Source: Sorangium cellulosum (GTDB lineage Bacteria > Myxococcota_A > Polyangia > Polyangiales > Polyangiaceae). From it: DNA of 64,000 bases. Below the pieces are notes generated by a model. It was given only the letters and a program-made list of their open reading frames with translations. It ran no database searches and was not told the DNA's origin. Below, one piece after another: positions 8,703 to 17,144 of the stretch. How positions within the stretch are numbered: the first letter of the stretch is position 1; every line of letters begins with the position of its first letter. Position numbers and translations under genes: made by a program. The DNA lies in NCBI RefSeq assembly GCF_002950945.1, contig NZ_CP012673.1:806001-870000 (forward strand). The letters run 5' to 3'.

Positions 8703-9317
8703 TCAGAGCGTGAAGCTGAAGCTCTTCTCCTCGGTCGCGGCCGAGGGGGACAGCTCGAGCGCCATGGCGTACGAGCGGTGGCCGACGCGCGCGCTCAGGC
8801 GGACGCGCACGGGCGCCGTCGCGCCGTTCAGCTTGTCGAGCCGGACGACGACGCGGTAGCGGCCGCGGGCCGGCTCGCCCTCGGTGAGGAAGACGTTCTC
8901 CACGTTCTGGTCCTGGCACTCGCCGCTCACGCGCGGGCAGTCGCGGTCTTTCATGAGGCCGCCCGCCGTCGGCTCGCCGACGCGGGCGAGCTCTCCGGAC
9001 GTGTCATAGACGTTGAGATCGACGTCGGCGTCGGCCTCTTCCCAGGCGATCGTGAACTGCAGGATGCCGGTGTGGAGCCCGCACCCCTCGTCGATGACGC
9101 CGTTGCAGTTGTTGTCGAGGGCGTCGAAGCAGAGCTCGACCCCCGTCGGCGTGCAGGCGACCTCGAGCCCCACGCCCTCGGAGACCTGGATCTCCTTCGC
9201 CTCGAGGGGCGGCTTCGGCGGGGGCGGCGGCACCTCGATGCAGCCCGCGATGCAGCCCGCGAGGAGCAGGGCACACCCCGCGAGGCGCAAGGCGCGCGGC
9301 GGCGCGGGGGTTCGCAT
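8703..9317 (-). CDS. lipoprotein with a Cys-rich calcium-type motif and a YfaP-like domain
   Basis: Starting at ATG 9317 (204 residues, AGGA about 11 bases upstream), the protein opens MRTPAPPRALRLAGCALLL and reaches lipobox cysteines at LLAGCIAGC. A proline run (EVPPPPPKPP) follows. Then comes CFDALDNNCNGVIDEGC, the repeat common in myxobacterial surface proteins and usually called a metal-binding motif. The C-terminal half (WEEADADVDLNVYDTSGE to ARVGHRSYAMALEL) resembles beta-sandwich YfaP/DUF2135-type domains. It lies 13 bp after trmH on the same strand, so it may be cotranscribed. The two upstream ATGs at 9329 and 9341 are less well placed. Confidence 0.68.
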   Translation of the reverse strand: MRTPAPPRALRLAGCALLLAGCIAGCIEVPPPPPKPPLEAKEIQVSEGVGLEVACTPTGVELCFDALDNNCNGVIDEGCGLHTGILQFTIAWEEADADVDLNVYDTSGELARVGEPTAGGLMKDRDCPRVSGECQDQNVENVFLTEGEPARGRYRVVVRLDKLNGATAPVRVRLSARVGHRSYAMALELSPSAATEEKSFSFTL

Positions 9318-9330
9318 GGGACGCGGCATC

Positions 9331-10185
9331 CTATCCACCATCGGGCTCCTGGGGGGCGCCGGCGCTGCGAGCTCTCGGCGTGGACAGCGTGGGCGACGTG
9401 GTCGGCGCGGGCGGCCGGCGCGGCTTGGGGGGGCGCGGCAACGGGGCGGGGGGCGGCGGGCCGCCGAGCGGCGCCGGCAGGTGCATGCCCCGCGCGGCGA
9501 GGATCTCCGCGGCGTGGGGCACGGTGAGCACCAGCGCGCGGGCGTAGAGCCTGATCTGGTAGGGCTCGGGCAGGTCGCCGGGGCGGCCGTTCGTCGCGTG
9601 CTCGAGCAGGATCGCCGCGGTGACGCTGACGTTGAGGCTCTCCGCGAAGCCCCGCATCGGCACGCGCACGGCGCGGCCGCAGGCGCGCGCCATGTCGGGG
9701 TGGATGCCGTCGCGCTCGTTGCCGAGCACCAGCGCGAGGCGGGGGATGCTCGAGAGATCGCGCGGCGTCAGCTCGCCGTCGGGGTGCGTCGCCACGAGCT
9801 CGTGCCCTGCCGCCCGGAGCGCGGCGATCGCGGCCTCGGCGGACGCGTGTGTGTGCACCTCGACCCAGCGCTCGGAGCCGCGCGAGACGGTGTTCGAGAC
9901 GAGGAACGGCTCGGCCCGCTCGATGATGTGCAGCCGCTGCAGGCCGAACGCGTCGCACGACCGGAGCACGGCGGCCCCGTTGTGCGGATCGTGCGGCGCG
10001 TCCATCGCCACGGTGACGGCGTCGAGCCGCGCCGCGATGACCCCGCGCAGCCGGCTGCGGCGCTCGTCCGTGACGAACTCCTCGAGGATGCGGGCGACGG
10101 CGGCGAGATCGAGCGCGTCGAGCGCGTCGAGCAGCCTTCGCTGCTCCTGCGCGACGAACGAGCAGTTGGGGGTCGAGCGGCGCAT
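9331..10185 (-). CDS. trmH: TrmH-family tRNA 2'-O-ribose methyltransferase
   Basis: The protein is 284 residues from ATG 10185. Hallmarks of SPOUT methyltransferases are clear: DAPHDPHNGAAVLRSCDAFG near 65 (motif 1 with the N..RS catalytic pair), LALVLGNERDGI near 150 (motif 2) and ESLNVSVTAAILL near 190 (motif 3, SAM-binding knot). Close match to TrmH rather than RlmB suggests Gm18 modification of tRNA; exact specificity is inferred. The last 45 residues are a Pro-rich tail not normally present. The gene lies just upstream of the lipoprotein gene. Confidence 0.88.
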   Translation of the reverse strand: MRRSTPNCSFVAQEQRRLLDALDALDLAAVARILEEFVTDERRSRLRGVIAARLDAVTVAMDAPHDPHNGAAVLRSCDAFGLQRLHIIERAEPFLVSNTVSRGSERWVEVHTHASAEAAIAALRAAGHELVATHPDGELTPRDLSSIPRLALVLGNERDGIHPDMARACGRAVRVPMRGFAESLNVSVTAAILLEHATNGRPGDLPEPYQIRLYARALVLTVPHAAEILAARGMHLPAPLGGPPPPAPLPRPPKPRRPPAPTTSPTLSTPRARSAGAPQEPDGG

Positions 10186-10235
10186 GGTCGGGTCGGGCGC
10201 CTCTATAGCGCGGAGCGCGCCCGGAGGCTGCGCCG

Positions 10236-10763
10236 TCAGGGCGGAAGCTCGACCGTGACCCGCTCGCCTTCCGCGAGCTCGACGACGTCGCAGTCGCCGG
10301 GGGAGCCGTCTTCCCAGGCCAGGCAGACGAAGTCGGTCTCGGCGTCGAGCGCGATCATGGGGTGGTGCCAGACCCCGGGCCGGTAGGTGATGCCCTGGGC
10401 GCCGCGGGCGACGAACGCGGCGAGCGTCGCGAGGTCGGGCCGGTCGCCGCCGAGGGCGACCACGACGAGGTAGCGGTGCGCGTTCATCGGCACGAACGCC
10501 TGGGTCGATCCGGGGTGCCTCTCGAGCAGCGCGAGCGGGAACGGGAAGCTCGGGGCGGGGCTGCACCGGAACACGGAGACGTTCAGCGCGGCGCGACCGG
10601 GGCGGAGATTCTCGATGCCGGCGAGGTGATCGAACCGGCGGGCAGTCCCCTGGTTGGCCGGCCTGCCAGGCTGTCCGTAGCTCATGGCCATGAGGACGTC
10701 CCCGTAGGGCGCGTACGCGGCGGGGCTGAGCGAATGGGCGGCGATGTGCTGGCGGCGGATCAT
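10236..10763 (-). CDS. allA: ureidoglycolate lyase
   Basis: From ATG 10763 the 175-residue product matches AllA: an N-terminal APYGDVL motif, a central FRCSPAPSFPF and the cupin signature ITYRPGVWHHPMIALD near 130. The enzyme splits ureidoglycolate to glyoxylate and urea in purine (allantoin) breakdown. No other allantoin genes are in the window, so it may serve a scattered pathway. The open frame extends beyond this start, but homology begins at MIRRQHI. A perfect 20-bp palindrome lies 33 bp upstream. Confidence 0.85.
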   Translation of the reverse strand: MIRRQHIAAHSLSPAAYAPYGDVLMAMSYGQPGRPANQGTARRFDHLAGIENLRPGRAALNVSVFRCSPAPSFPFPLALLERHPGSTQAFVPMNAHRYLVVVALGGDRPDLATLAAFVARGAQGITYRPGVWHHPMIALDAETDFVCLAWEDGSPGDCDVVELAEGERVTVELPP

Positions 10764-10796
10764 CGGGCTGGTGGCTGTGGCAACGCGCCTCGCTGT

Positions 10797-10816
10797 GGCT
10801 CCCCTGCAGGGGAGCC
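10797..10816. promoter_or_regulatory. perfect 20-bp palindrome upstream of allA
   Basis: GGCTCCCCTGCAGGGGAGCC is fully self-complementary. It sits in the 241-bp divergent region between allA (start 10763) and lemA (start 11005). Its place close to the allA start suits an operator for a dimeric regulator, but a hairpin is equally possible. A short direct repeat (GTGCGTAGGACAG, twice, about 10919-10945) lies nearer lemA. Confidence 0.35.
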
Positions 10817-11004
10817 CTGGGGCGCTGCGCACGAGGGACCAGGGTATCACGCCGCCGGGCCGTCGCGCCGGAACCGGCCCGGCGGCCTGAAGAGCGGCGC
10901 CGGGTCGTGGTCTTGCATAGTGCGTAGGACAGGTGCGTAGGACAGGTGCACAGGACCGATTGACGCTCAACCGAGCGGCAATGCAAGCGACCGTGGAGCC
11001 AGTC

Positions 11005-11631
11005 ATGCGGATTGTTGAACAAGCGACATTTCGGGGCCGCCTCGTGGTGGTTTCTCTGTTCCTGGCGGTGTTCGCCCTCATGGTCTCTGTGACGGGCTGC
11101 CAGCGTTACGACACGCTGGTCGAGAAGGATCAGATCGCGGCCCAGAAGTGGGCGGATCTCGAGGCGAACCTCCAGCGTCGTCACGACCTCGTCCCGAACC
11201 TCGTCGCGGTCGTGAAAGGGTCGGCGAAGCACGAGGAGCAGACCCTCTCCGGCGTCGCCGAGGCCCGCGCCCGCGCCACCAGCGTGCAGCTCAAGGCCGA
11301 GGATCTGACCGATCCCGAGAAGGTGCAGGCCTTCCAGCGGGCGCAGGAGCAGCTCAGCGGCTCGCTCTCGCGGCTCCTCGTGGTGCAGGAGCAATATCCT
11401 GATCTCAAGGCCAACCAGAGCTTCCATGACCTCCAGGTCCAGCTGGAAGGCATCGAGAACCGGATCCTCCGGGCGCGCGAGGAGTACAACCAGGCGGCGC
11501 GCGAGTACAACGCGGAGCTCCTGAAGATCCGCGGCCAGGTCGTGAACAAGGCGACGGGCCAGCCGTTCAAGCCGCGCGTCTACTTCACGGCCTCTCCCGA
11601 GGTCCAGTCCGCACCGAAGGTCGCTTTCTGA
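11005..11631 (+). CDS. lemA: LemA-family lipoprotein
   Basis: I chose ATG 11005 because GGAG lies about seven bases upstream; ATG 10981 is also in frame. The product has 208 residues. An N-terminal hydrophobic stretch ends in the lipobox MVSVTGC, so this LemA is probably lipid-anchored rather than a plain type II membrane protein. The family core is clear (QKWADLEANLQRRHDLVPNL, then ARATSVQLKAEDL) and the rest is helical. Its stop overlaps the ATG of the next gene by one base (TGATG). LemA plus a TPM-domain protein is a common pair, often associated with envelope stress; the biochemical role is unsettled. Confidence 0.9.
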   Translation: MRIVEQATFRGRLVVVSLFLAVFALMVSVTGCQRYDTLVEKDQIAAQKWADLEANLQRRHDLVPNLVAVVKGSAKHEEQTLSGVAEARARATSVQLKAEDLTDPEKVQAFQRAQEQLSGSLSRLLVVQEQYPDLKANQSFHDLQVQLEGIENRILRAREEYNQAAREYNAELLKIRGQVVNKATGQPFKPRVYFTASPEVQSAPKVAF

Positions 11632-12458
11632 TGGTCGGGGCGGCGATGCGTCAGGCTGTCGTCAGTGGCTGGCGTGGCGCGCGCGGCGCGCGGCTCGGGG
11701 CCCTCGCCAGGGCCGTCGCCGCCGCGCTCGCGCTGATCTGCGCGCTCGTCGCCCGGCCGGCCGTCGCCGCCTTCACGCCGCCGCAGCTCACCGGGCACGT
11801 CGTCGACACCGCGGGGAAGCTCGGCCCGGAGGAACTCCGCACCCTCGACGCCAAGCTCGACCGCATCCGCCGCCAGACCGGGTTCGAGATCGTCGCCTTC
11901 GTGGCGGGCTCGCTCGAGGGCGAGACGATCGAGGACGTCGCGTACAAGGCCTTCAACACCTGGCAGCTCGGCCAGCAGGGCGCCGACAACGGCGTCCTGC
12001 TCGTGATCGCGCCGTCCGAGCGGCGCGTCCGCATCGAGACGGGCAAGGGCGTCGGCGGCGCGCTCACCGATCTCCAGTCGAACGACATCATCCGGCAGAC
12101 GATCAACCCGCTGCTCAGGGAGGAGCGGTTCCGCGACGCCATCGATCAGGGCACGGTCGCGATCGCCCGGGCGCTCATCGTTGGGACACCCGAGGAGGAA
12201 CGGCGGCCAGCGCCTGGCACCCGGCCGGCGCCCGACGTGGTCTCGCCGATCGAGATCGGCGTCACGCTCCTCGCCCTGGTGGGCGGGTTCCTGCTCGCGT
12301 TGATCTCGCCCTCCTTCCGGTGGGTCCTGTGGTTCGCCCTGCAGGCCCTGCTCCTCCGAGGGCGCGGCGGCAGCGGCGGCGGCGGCGGCGGGGGATCCGG
12401 GTTCGGCGGCGGCGGCGGGGGTCGTTCCGGCGGCGGCGGTTCCAGCGACAGCTACTGA
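11631..12458 (+). CDS. TPM-domain (YgcG-type) membrane protein with glycine-rich tail
   Basis: The 275-residue protein has a signal peptide (about 1-47, ending ARPAVAA) and a TPM domain at about 48-190 ([35 protein letters not shown]). A membrane segment follows ([20 protein letters not shown], about 210-230). The C-terminus is almost pure Gly/Ser ending SSDSY, as in other YgcG-like proteins. Its ATG overlaps the lemA stop. The domain has been linked to photosystem repair in plants and to the envelope in bacteria; the function here is inferred only from the LemA pairing. Confidence 0.88.
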   Translation: MVGAAMRQAVVSGWRGARGARLGALARAVAAALALICALVARPAVAAFTPPQLTGHVVDTAGKLGPEELRTLDAKLDRIRRQTGFEIVAFVAGSLEGETIEDVAYKAFNTWQLGQQGADNGVLLVIAPSERRVRIETGKGVGGALTDLQSNDIIRQTINPLLREERFRDAIDQGTVAIARALIVGTPEEERRPAPGTRPAPDVVSPIEIGVTLLALVGGFLLALISPSFRWVLWFALQALLLRGRGGSGGGGGGGSGFGGGGGGRSGGGGSSDSY

Positions 12459-12481
12459 GCCCGCGGTCGTCGCGCGGGCTC
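12457..12481 (+). terminator. hairpin at the end of the lemA-TPM operon
   Basis: The stem GAGCCCGCG/CGCGGGCTC (12457-12465 and 12473-12481) has a 7-base loop and starts within the stop codon. No T-run follows. Confidence 0.45.
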
Positions 12482-12696
12482 CTGGGCTCGCCTCGAGACC
12501 CATCCCACGGCGCCGCACGATCGGCGGCGACGGACGAGGGCGGACGACAGGTCCAAGCCGAACGGATTGGCTCGCGGACCGGCGCGAGCCACCGGCCGGA
12601 CGCGACGTGAACCTCGGCGTGCACGTGTGTGATGTGCGGCGCCGAGGCCACGCGATCTCACCCTGCACCTGGACCAGGCGACGCTACGCTCTCGGC

Positions 12697-13908
12697 ATGC
12701 CCGCTGCCCTCCGTCCCGTCTTCGTCGTCGACGCGCTCCGGACCCCGATCGCTCGTTACGCGGGCGCGCTGGCCATGGTTCGCCCCGATGATCTCGCGGC
12801 CTGCGTCATCGAGGCGCTCGTGCGTCGCCAGCCCGCGCTCGCGCCGCGCCTCGATCACGTCGTCTTCGGCGCGACGAACCAGGCCGGGGAGGACAACCGC
12901 AACGTCGCGCGCATGGCCGCCCTGCTCGCGGGCCTGCCGTACGAGGTGCCGGGGGTCACGGTGAACCGCCTGTGCGGCTCGGGGCTCGAGGCGGTGGCCG
13001 ACGCCGCGCGCATGATCGCCACGGGCGAGGCCGAGTGCGCGATCGCGGGGGGCGTCGAGAGCATGACACGCGCGCCGTTCTCGATGCCGAAGCAGGCCGA
13101 GCGCTTCGATCGCACCGCGCCGGCGGTCTACGACACGACCCTCGGCTGGCGCTACCCGAACCCGAGGATGGCGGCCCGGTTCGAGCTCCAGTCGATGGGG
13201 GAGACGGCCGAGAACGTGGCCAAGAAGCACGGCATCAACCGCGAGGACCAGGACCGGTTCGCGCTCCTCTCCCACGAGCGCGCCGCGCGCGCCTGGGCGT
13301 CGGGGGATTTTGCGGCCGAGGTCGCCCCGGTCCCCGTTCCCCAGAAGAAGGGCGCGCCCGTCCTGTTCGAGCGCGACGAGGCCGTGCGCGCCGACGCCTC
13401 GCTCGAGGCGCTGGCGAAGCTCAAGCCGGCCTTCCGCGAGGGGGGGACCGTCACGGCCGGAAACGCGTCGCCGCTCAACGACGGCGCCGCCGCCCTGCTG
13501 CTCGCGTCGAGCGACGTCGTGCAGTCTGCCGGGGCGACGCCGCTCGCGCGCGTCGTCGGGACCGCGACCGCGGGGGTGGATCCCAACCTCATGGGCGAGG
13601 GCCCGATCCCCGCCGTGAAGAAGCTCCTCCAGCGGACCGGGCTGCGCGCGCCGAACGTCGACCTCTTCGAGCTCAACGAGGCGTTCGCGGCGCAGGCGCT
13701 CGCGTGTGTGCGCGCGCTCGAGCTCGACCCGGCGCGCGTCAACGTCCGCGGCGGCTCGATCGCGCTCGGGCACCCGATCGGCTGCTCCGGCGCGCGCATC
13801 GCGTGCACCCTCGTCCACGCCATGCGCGCGCGGGGCGCCAAGGTCGGGGTCGCCTCGCTGTGCATCGGCGTGGGCCAGGGCATCGCGACCCTCTTCGAGC
13901 GCGCCTGA
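12697..13908 (+). CDS. acetyl-CoA acyltransferase (thiolase)
   Basis: From ATG 12697 the protein is 403 residues, the usual length. The nucleophile C93 sits in [11 protein letters not shown], the catalytic His H359 in GHPIGCSG, and the second catalytic Cys C389 in [20 protein letters not shown] (about 325) is also conserved. The sequence resembles the beta-ketoadipyl-CoA thiolase/acetyl-CoA acetyltransferase branch. The direction of catalysis (degradation or acetoacetyl-CoA synthesis) cannot be told. The frame is open to 12607, but homology begins at [18 protein letters not shown]. No fatty-acid oxidation genes adjoin it. Confidence 0.92.
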   Translation: MPAALRPVFVVDALRTPIARYAGALAMVRPDDLAACVIEALVRRQPALAPRLDHVVFGATNQAGEDNRNVARMAALLAGLPYEVPGVTVNRLCGSGLEAVADAARMIATGEAECAIAGGVESMTRAPFSMPKQAERFDRTAPAVYDTTLGWRYPNPRMAARFELQSMGETAENVAKKHGINREDQDRFALLSHERAARAWASGDFAAEVAPVPVPQKKGAPVLFERDEAVRADASLEALAKLKPAFREGGTVTAGNASPLNDGAAALLLASSDVVQSAGATPLARVVGTATAGVDPNLMGEGPIPAVKKLLQRTGLRAPNVDLFELNEAFAAQALACVRALELDPARVNVRGGSIALGHPIGCSGARIACTLVHAMRARGAKVGVASLCIGVGQGIATLFERA

Positions 13909-14041
13909 GGCGCATTTCGACCCTCTGGCGCGGCGTCAGATGCGATATGACGCCTGACCAGAACGCAGCGAGGGGGGCCTTGCGGCTCTCCCCGCCTCGG
14001 CTGACGGCGCCGCCTCGGCGGCAAGAACAGGAGAAGGCCCG

Positions 14042-14611
14042 ATGGATTTCCCCCAGATCAATGTGCCCGGCACCGGCCAGCTGCACGCCCGGCTCACGAC
14101 CTCGCTCGGCGACATCGTCATCCAGCTGGAGGAGAAGCGCGCCCCCAACACGGTCAAGAACTTCGTCGGCCTCGCGACGGGCACCATCGACTGGAAGGAT
14201 CCGAAGAGCGGCCAGAAGATGCACGGGACGCCTTGTTACGACGGCGTCCGCTTCCACCGCGTCATCTCGGGCTTCATGATCCAGTGTGGCGACCCGCTGT
14301 CGCGTTACCCGGACATGGCCGCGCGCTGGGGCACGGGCGACGCGGGCTACAAGTTCGCCGACGAGTTCCACCCCGAGCTCCGGCACGACAGCGCCGGCGT
14401 GCTCTCCATGGCGAACGCCGGGAAGAACACCAACGGCGCGCAGTGGTTCATCACCGAGGGGCCGACGCCGCACCTCGACAACCGGCACGCGGTGTTCGGC
14501 AAGGTCGTGAGCGGCCTCGACGTCGTGCACAAGATCGCGAACGTACAGACCACACGCGACCGGCCGAACCAGGACGTCGTCCTGCAGCGCGTCGAGATCT
14601 TCCGGCAGTAG
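14042..14611 (+). CDS. cyclophilin-type peptidyl-prolyl cis-trans isomerase
   Basis: The 189-residue protein follows a strong AGGAGAAGG site. Cyclophilin catalytic motifs are intact: VRFHRVISGFMIQCGDP near 78 and SMANAGKNTNGAQWFIT near 120. It has no signal peptide, so it should be cytoplasmic. An insertion (DWKDPKSGQKMHGTP, about 50-64) is typical of bacterial short cyclophilins with a longer loop. It catalyses proline isomerisation during folding. It is followed by a strong hairpin. Confidence 0.92.
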   Translation: MDFPQINVPGTGQLHARLTTSLGDIVIQLEEKRAPNTVKNFVGLATGTIDWKDPKSGQKMHGTPCYDGVRFHRVISGFMIQCGDPLSRYPDMAARWGTGDAGYKFADEFHPELRHDSAGVLSMANAGKNTNGAQWFITEGPTPHLDNRHAVFGKVVSGLDVVHKIANVQTTRDRPNQDVVLQRVEIFRQ

Positions 14612-14619
14612 CAGCGCCG

Positions 14620-14663
14620 GGCGCCGCGCGACGCCGCCCCACGGGGCGCGTCGCGCCGGCGCC
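14620..14663 (+). terminator. GC-rich hairpin downstream of the cyclophilin gene
   Basis: Nearly complementary 21-nt arms (14620-14640 and 14643-14663) meet at a 2-nt loop 8 bp after the cyclophilin stop. There is no T-tract. Confidence 0.5.
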
Positions 14664-14800
14664 GGGAGCCCCGCGCCGAGGGGGGCGCTGCCAGGGGGTA
14701 GCTAACCTGGCGGAATGACTTCGTTTTTCTTTGTTTCTTCGACGCCGGCTCGGCATCCGGGTTGCGGCCGCGAAGGCGCCTCACCGGCGCTCGGGCCCGC

Positions 14801-15877
14801 TCAGCGGGCGCAGCAGACCGTCATCCTGTCCTCGCCCTCGACGGCCTCTCCCGTGGGGGAGCCGCCGCGCGGCTGACAGCTGCCGGTCGCGGCGACCTCG
14901 ACGCGCAGCGACGCGGCCGCGGGCGCGTCTTCGGCGCAGCTCTCGTCGTGGCGCACGGAGATGGTCGGGTCATCGCAGTCGTCGTTCGCGAAGAAGGTGG
15001 TCGTCGCGGTGCAGCGCACGCCGTCCTCGTCGCACGTGCACCGGGTGCAGCCGCGGTCGTCGATCACGTCGCGCGCGAACACGTGCCGCTCGCCGAACCC
15101 CTGCGGGCAGCGCCGCTCCCCCTCGCGCCAGACGCAGGCGCCCGGCTGGAACGGGTCGTCCACGTCCCGCGGGGCGCACGTCTCCCCCGCGTCGCAGCCG
15201 CCGGTGCTCGAGCCGAGGGCGCAGACGAGCGCCTGCACGCCGAAGCGCGGCGCTGGCCCGGTCGGCTCGCCGCCCGAGGCCGGGCACGACGCGGATCTCA
15301 CGTCGGGCGGCGCGCCGTCGAAGCTGTCGAACGGCAAGTTGTCGCTGAGCGGGACGCATACGCCCGGCGGAAGCCCGACCGTGAGCGCAGCGTCGTCGCA
15401 TTGGCTGTCCACGTACGCCGTGATGTCGGGATCGTCGCAGCGGACCTCGGGCTCGCCGCACGCGCACGGGCTGCACGTCGCGGGCGCCTCGACGTCGCGG
15501 CCGCCCACGTCCACCCGCGTGGGGAAGCCCGCGGGGCATTCGACCTCGTCGGACGCAGGGCCTGCGTAGAGCAGCCCCGGCCCCTCCCAGTCCTCGGGGA
15601 CGGCGACGCAGGAGAAGCCGTCGCAGCCGTCGTCGGCGCAGTCGACCTCGCCGTCGCGGTCGTCGTCGTCGCCGTTCGTGCAGATCTCGCCGCCGCCGGA
15701 GCCGGCGCTCGTGGTGGTGGTCGTCGGCGGCGGCGGCGCGCCGCCACCGCCGCCGGAGCTGCCGGCCGGCGGGCCCTGGTACCCGGCGGAGTCGAACTGA
15801 TCGAAGTCCAGGGTGCAGGCGCCGGCCACGACGAGGGCGACGAGCGCGGTGAGGCGGGAGACGGCAGAGCGGCGCAA
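14801..15877 (-). CDS. cysteine-rich lipoprotein of unknown function
   Basis: I placed the start at TTG 15877, with GGAGG five bases upstream; GTG 15880 is adjacent and possible. The 358-residue product has a signal peptide ending VVAGACTLDF (lipobox Cys about 22). A homopolymeric linker of Gly, Pro and Thr runs follows, then about 30 cysteines in modules such as CTNGDDDDRDGEVDCADDGC, CSPCACGEPEVRCDD and CTRCTCDEDGVRC. The first resembles the Asp-rich motif common in myxobacterial secreted proteins. It is probably surface exposed and disulfide- or calcium-stabilised. No catalytic domain is recognised. Confidence 0.72.
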   Translation of the reverse strand: MRRSAVSRLTALVALVVAGACTLDFDQFDSAGYQGPPAGSSGGGGGAPPPPTTTTTSAGSGGGEICTNGDDDDRDGEVDCADDGCDGFSCVAVPEDWEGPGLLYAGPASDEVECPAGFPTRVDVGGRDVEAPATCSPCACGEPEVRCDDPDITAYVDSQCDDAALTVGLPPGVCVPLSDNLPFDSFDGAPPDVRSASCPASGGEPTGPAPRFGVQALVCALGSSTGGCDAGETCAPRDVDDPFQPGACVWREGERRCPQGFGERHVFARDVIDDRGCTRCTCDEDGVRCTATTTFFANDDCDDPTISVRHDESCAEDAPAAASLRVEVAATGSCQPRGGSPTGEAVEGEDRMTVCCAR

Positions 15878-16031
15878 CACGACCTCCGGGATCGGCGAGC
15901 TTCGCCTCGGAATGAAGCCCCCTGCACGGTACCACGAGCGCCCGCTCGGATGGCGCGCCGCCGCGCGCGGCCTCGCCGTGTGGGCCCGAGATCTCCATGC
16001 CGCAGCGCCCCACGACGCGGGGCGCACCGCG

Positions 16032-17144
16032 TCACGCGCTCGGGGGCTGCGGAGCCTCGTCCGGCCAGAGCGTCGCGAGCGCCGCGAGCTCCTGCGCGAG
16101 CTCCTCCTTCGCCTTGCCGGCGATGCGCGTCCGCTCGGCGCGGAGCGCCTCGCCGACGGCCGCGCGCTGCTCGGGCGACAGCCCCTCCGCGTCCTTCATC
16201 TGCGCGAGCGCCTCGTCGACGTCGTGCAGCTGTCCGAGGCGGCGCTGCAGCCGCGAGGCGGACTTGGCGGTGCGCTCGGCGCGTTCGCCGAAGAGCGCCG
16301 AGAACGTCTCCGCGGAGTAGCGCAGCCGCTTGAAGCGGATCCGGAGCGCGTGCATGGCCGCGACGTCCTCTGGATCGCTCGTCGCGAGCGCGCGCACGTC
16401 CTCCAGCGCGTCGCCGATCGCGCGCCGCGCGAGCGCCTTCGCGCCGCGGCGCTTCGCCTTGCCGCGCGCGACGCGCCGCTCGAGGCGCGCGAGGTGCGGC
16501 TCCAGCCGGAGCTTCCTGGGCTTGCCCGGCGCGCGCGCCGCCTCGCCCTCGCTCGCCCGCTGCTCGTCCGACCGCTGCTCGCCCGCGTCGCCCGGACGGT
16601 CGTGGCGCAGCAGCTCGACGATGTGGGTCCTCGCTTCGTGCTCGCGGCGCGATCGCTGCGCGATCCACGCATCGACGGCGCCCCGCGCCTCCTCGCCCAG
16701 CTCGAGGTCGGTGAGCGTCTCGCGCAGCACCTCCTCGTCGCGCAGCGTCCCCGTCGCCCGCGCGAACTCCCGGAGCCCATCGGCGATCGGGCGCAGCCGG
16801 CGCTTGCCGTAGAGGCGCCGCGCGGGCTTGAGCAACGTCCGGAGCCGACGCAGCGCGACACGGAAGTCGTGCACCGCCTCGACGTCCGGCTCGGCGCCCT
16901 CGCCCTGCGCGCTCGTGGCGACGACGCGCCGCGCGTCGACGCGGACACCCTCGATGTGGGAGAGCAGCACCGGCCCCAGGAAATCAGCCGCGGAGAGCTT
17001 CGCACCGCCGCTGCCTTTGCCGCCGCCGCCGCTCTCGGCGCCGCTGCCTTTGCCGCCGCCGCCGCTCTCGGCGCCGGCGTTGTCGCCGCCGTCGTCGCCG
17101 CCGCCGCTGTCGGGCGGCGGGGGGGTGCCCTCGAGCGGCGTCAC
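16032..17144 (-). CDS. CHAD-domain protein, translationally coupled to RNase J
   Basis: The GTG at 17144 overlaps the TGA of the RNase J gene (GTGA), giving 370 residues. A 70-residue Gly/Ser/Asp-rich leader contains a perfect duplication of an 11-residue unit (GAESGGGGKGS). A CHAD domain fills the rest: HDFRVALRRLRTLLKPARRL near 110, DEEVLRETL near 150 and MHALRIRFKRLRYSAETF near 270 show the conserved His and basic residues that bind polyphosphate in characterised CHAD proteins. A charged insert (EQRSDEQRASEGEAARAPG) lies between the halves. Coupling to RNase J suggests a link to RNA metabolism or polyphosphate granules, which is inference. Confidence 0.85.
   Translation of the reverse strand: MTPLEGTPPPPDSGGGDDGGDNAGAESGGGGKGSGAESGGGGKGSGGAKLSAADFLGPVLLSHIEGVRVDARRVVATSAQGEGAEPDVEAVHDFRVALRRLRTLLKPARRLYGKRRLRPIADGLREFARATGTLRDEEVLRETLTDLELGEEARGAVDAWIAQRSRREHEARTHIVELLRHDRPGDAGEQRSDEQRASEGEAARAPGKPRKLRLEPHLARLERRVARGKAKRRGAKALARRAIGDALEDVRALATSDPEDVAAMHALRIRFKRLRYSAETFSALFGERAERTAKSASRLQRRLGQLHDVDEALAQMKDAEGLSPEQRAAVGEALRAERTRIAGKAKEELAQELAALATLWPDEAPQPPSA
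17008..17073. repeat. perfect 33-bp tandem duplication in the CHAD gene
   Basis: 17008-17040 and 17041-17073 are identical 33-mers encoding two copies of an 11-residue Gly/Ser/Glu/Lys unit in the linker before the CHAD domain. The unit keeps frame, so copy number could vary between strains. Confidence 0.85.

Noticed and set aside
12320..12610. Arg-rich plus-strand frame across the end of the TPM gene
   Set aside because: Shadow of the Gly-rich coding tail of the TPM-domain protein.
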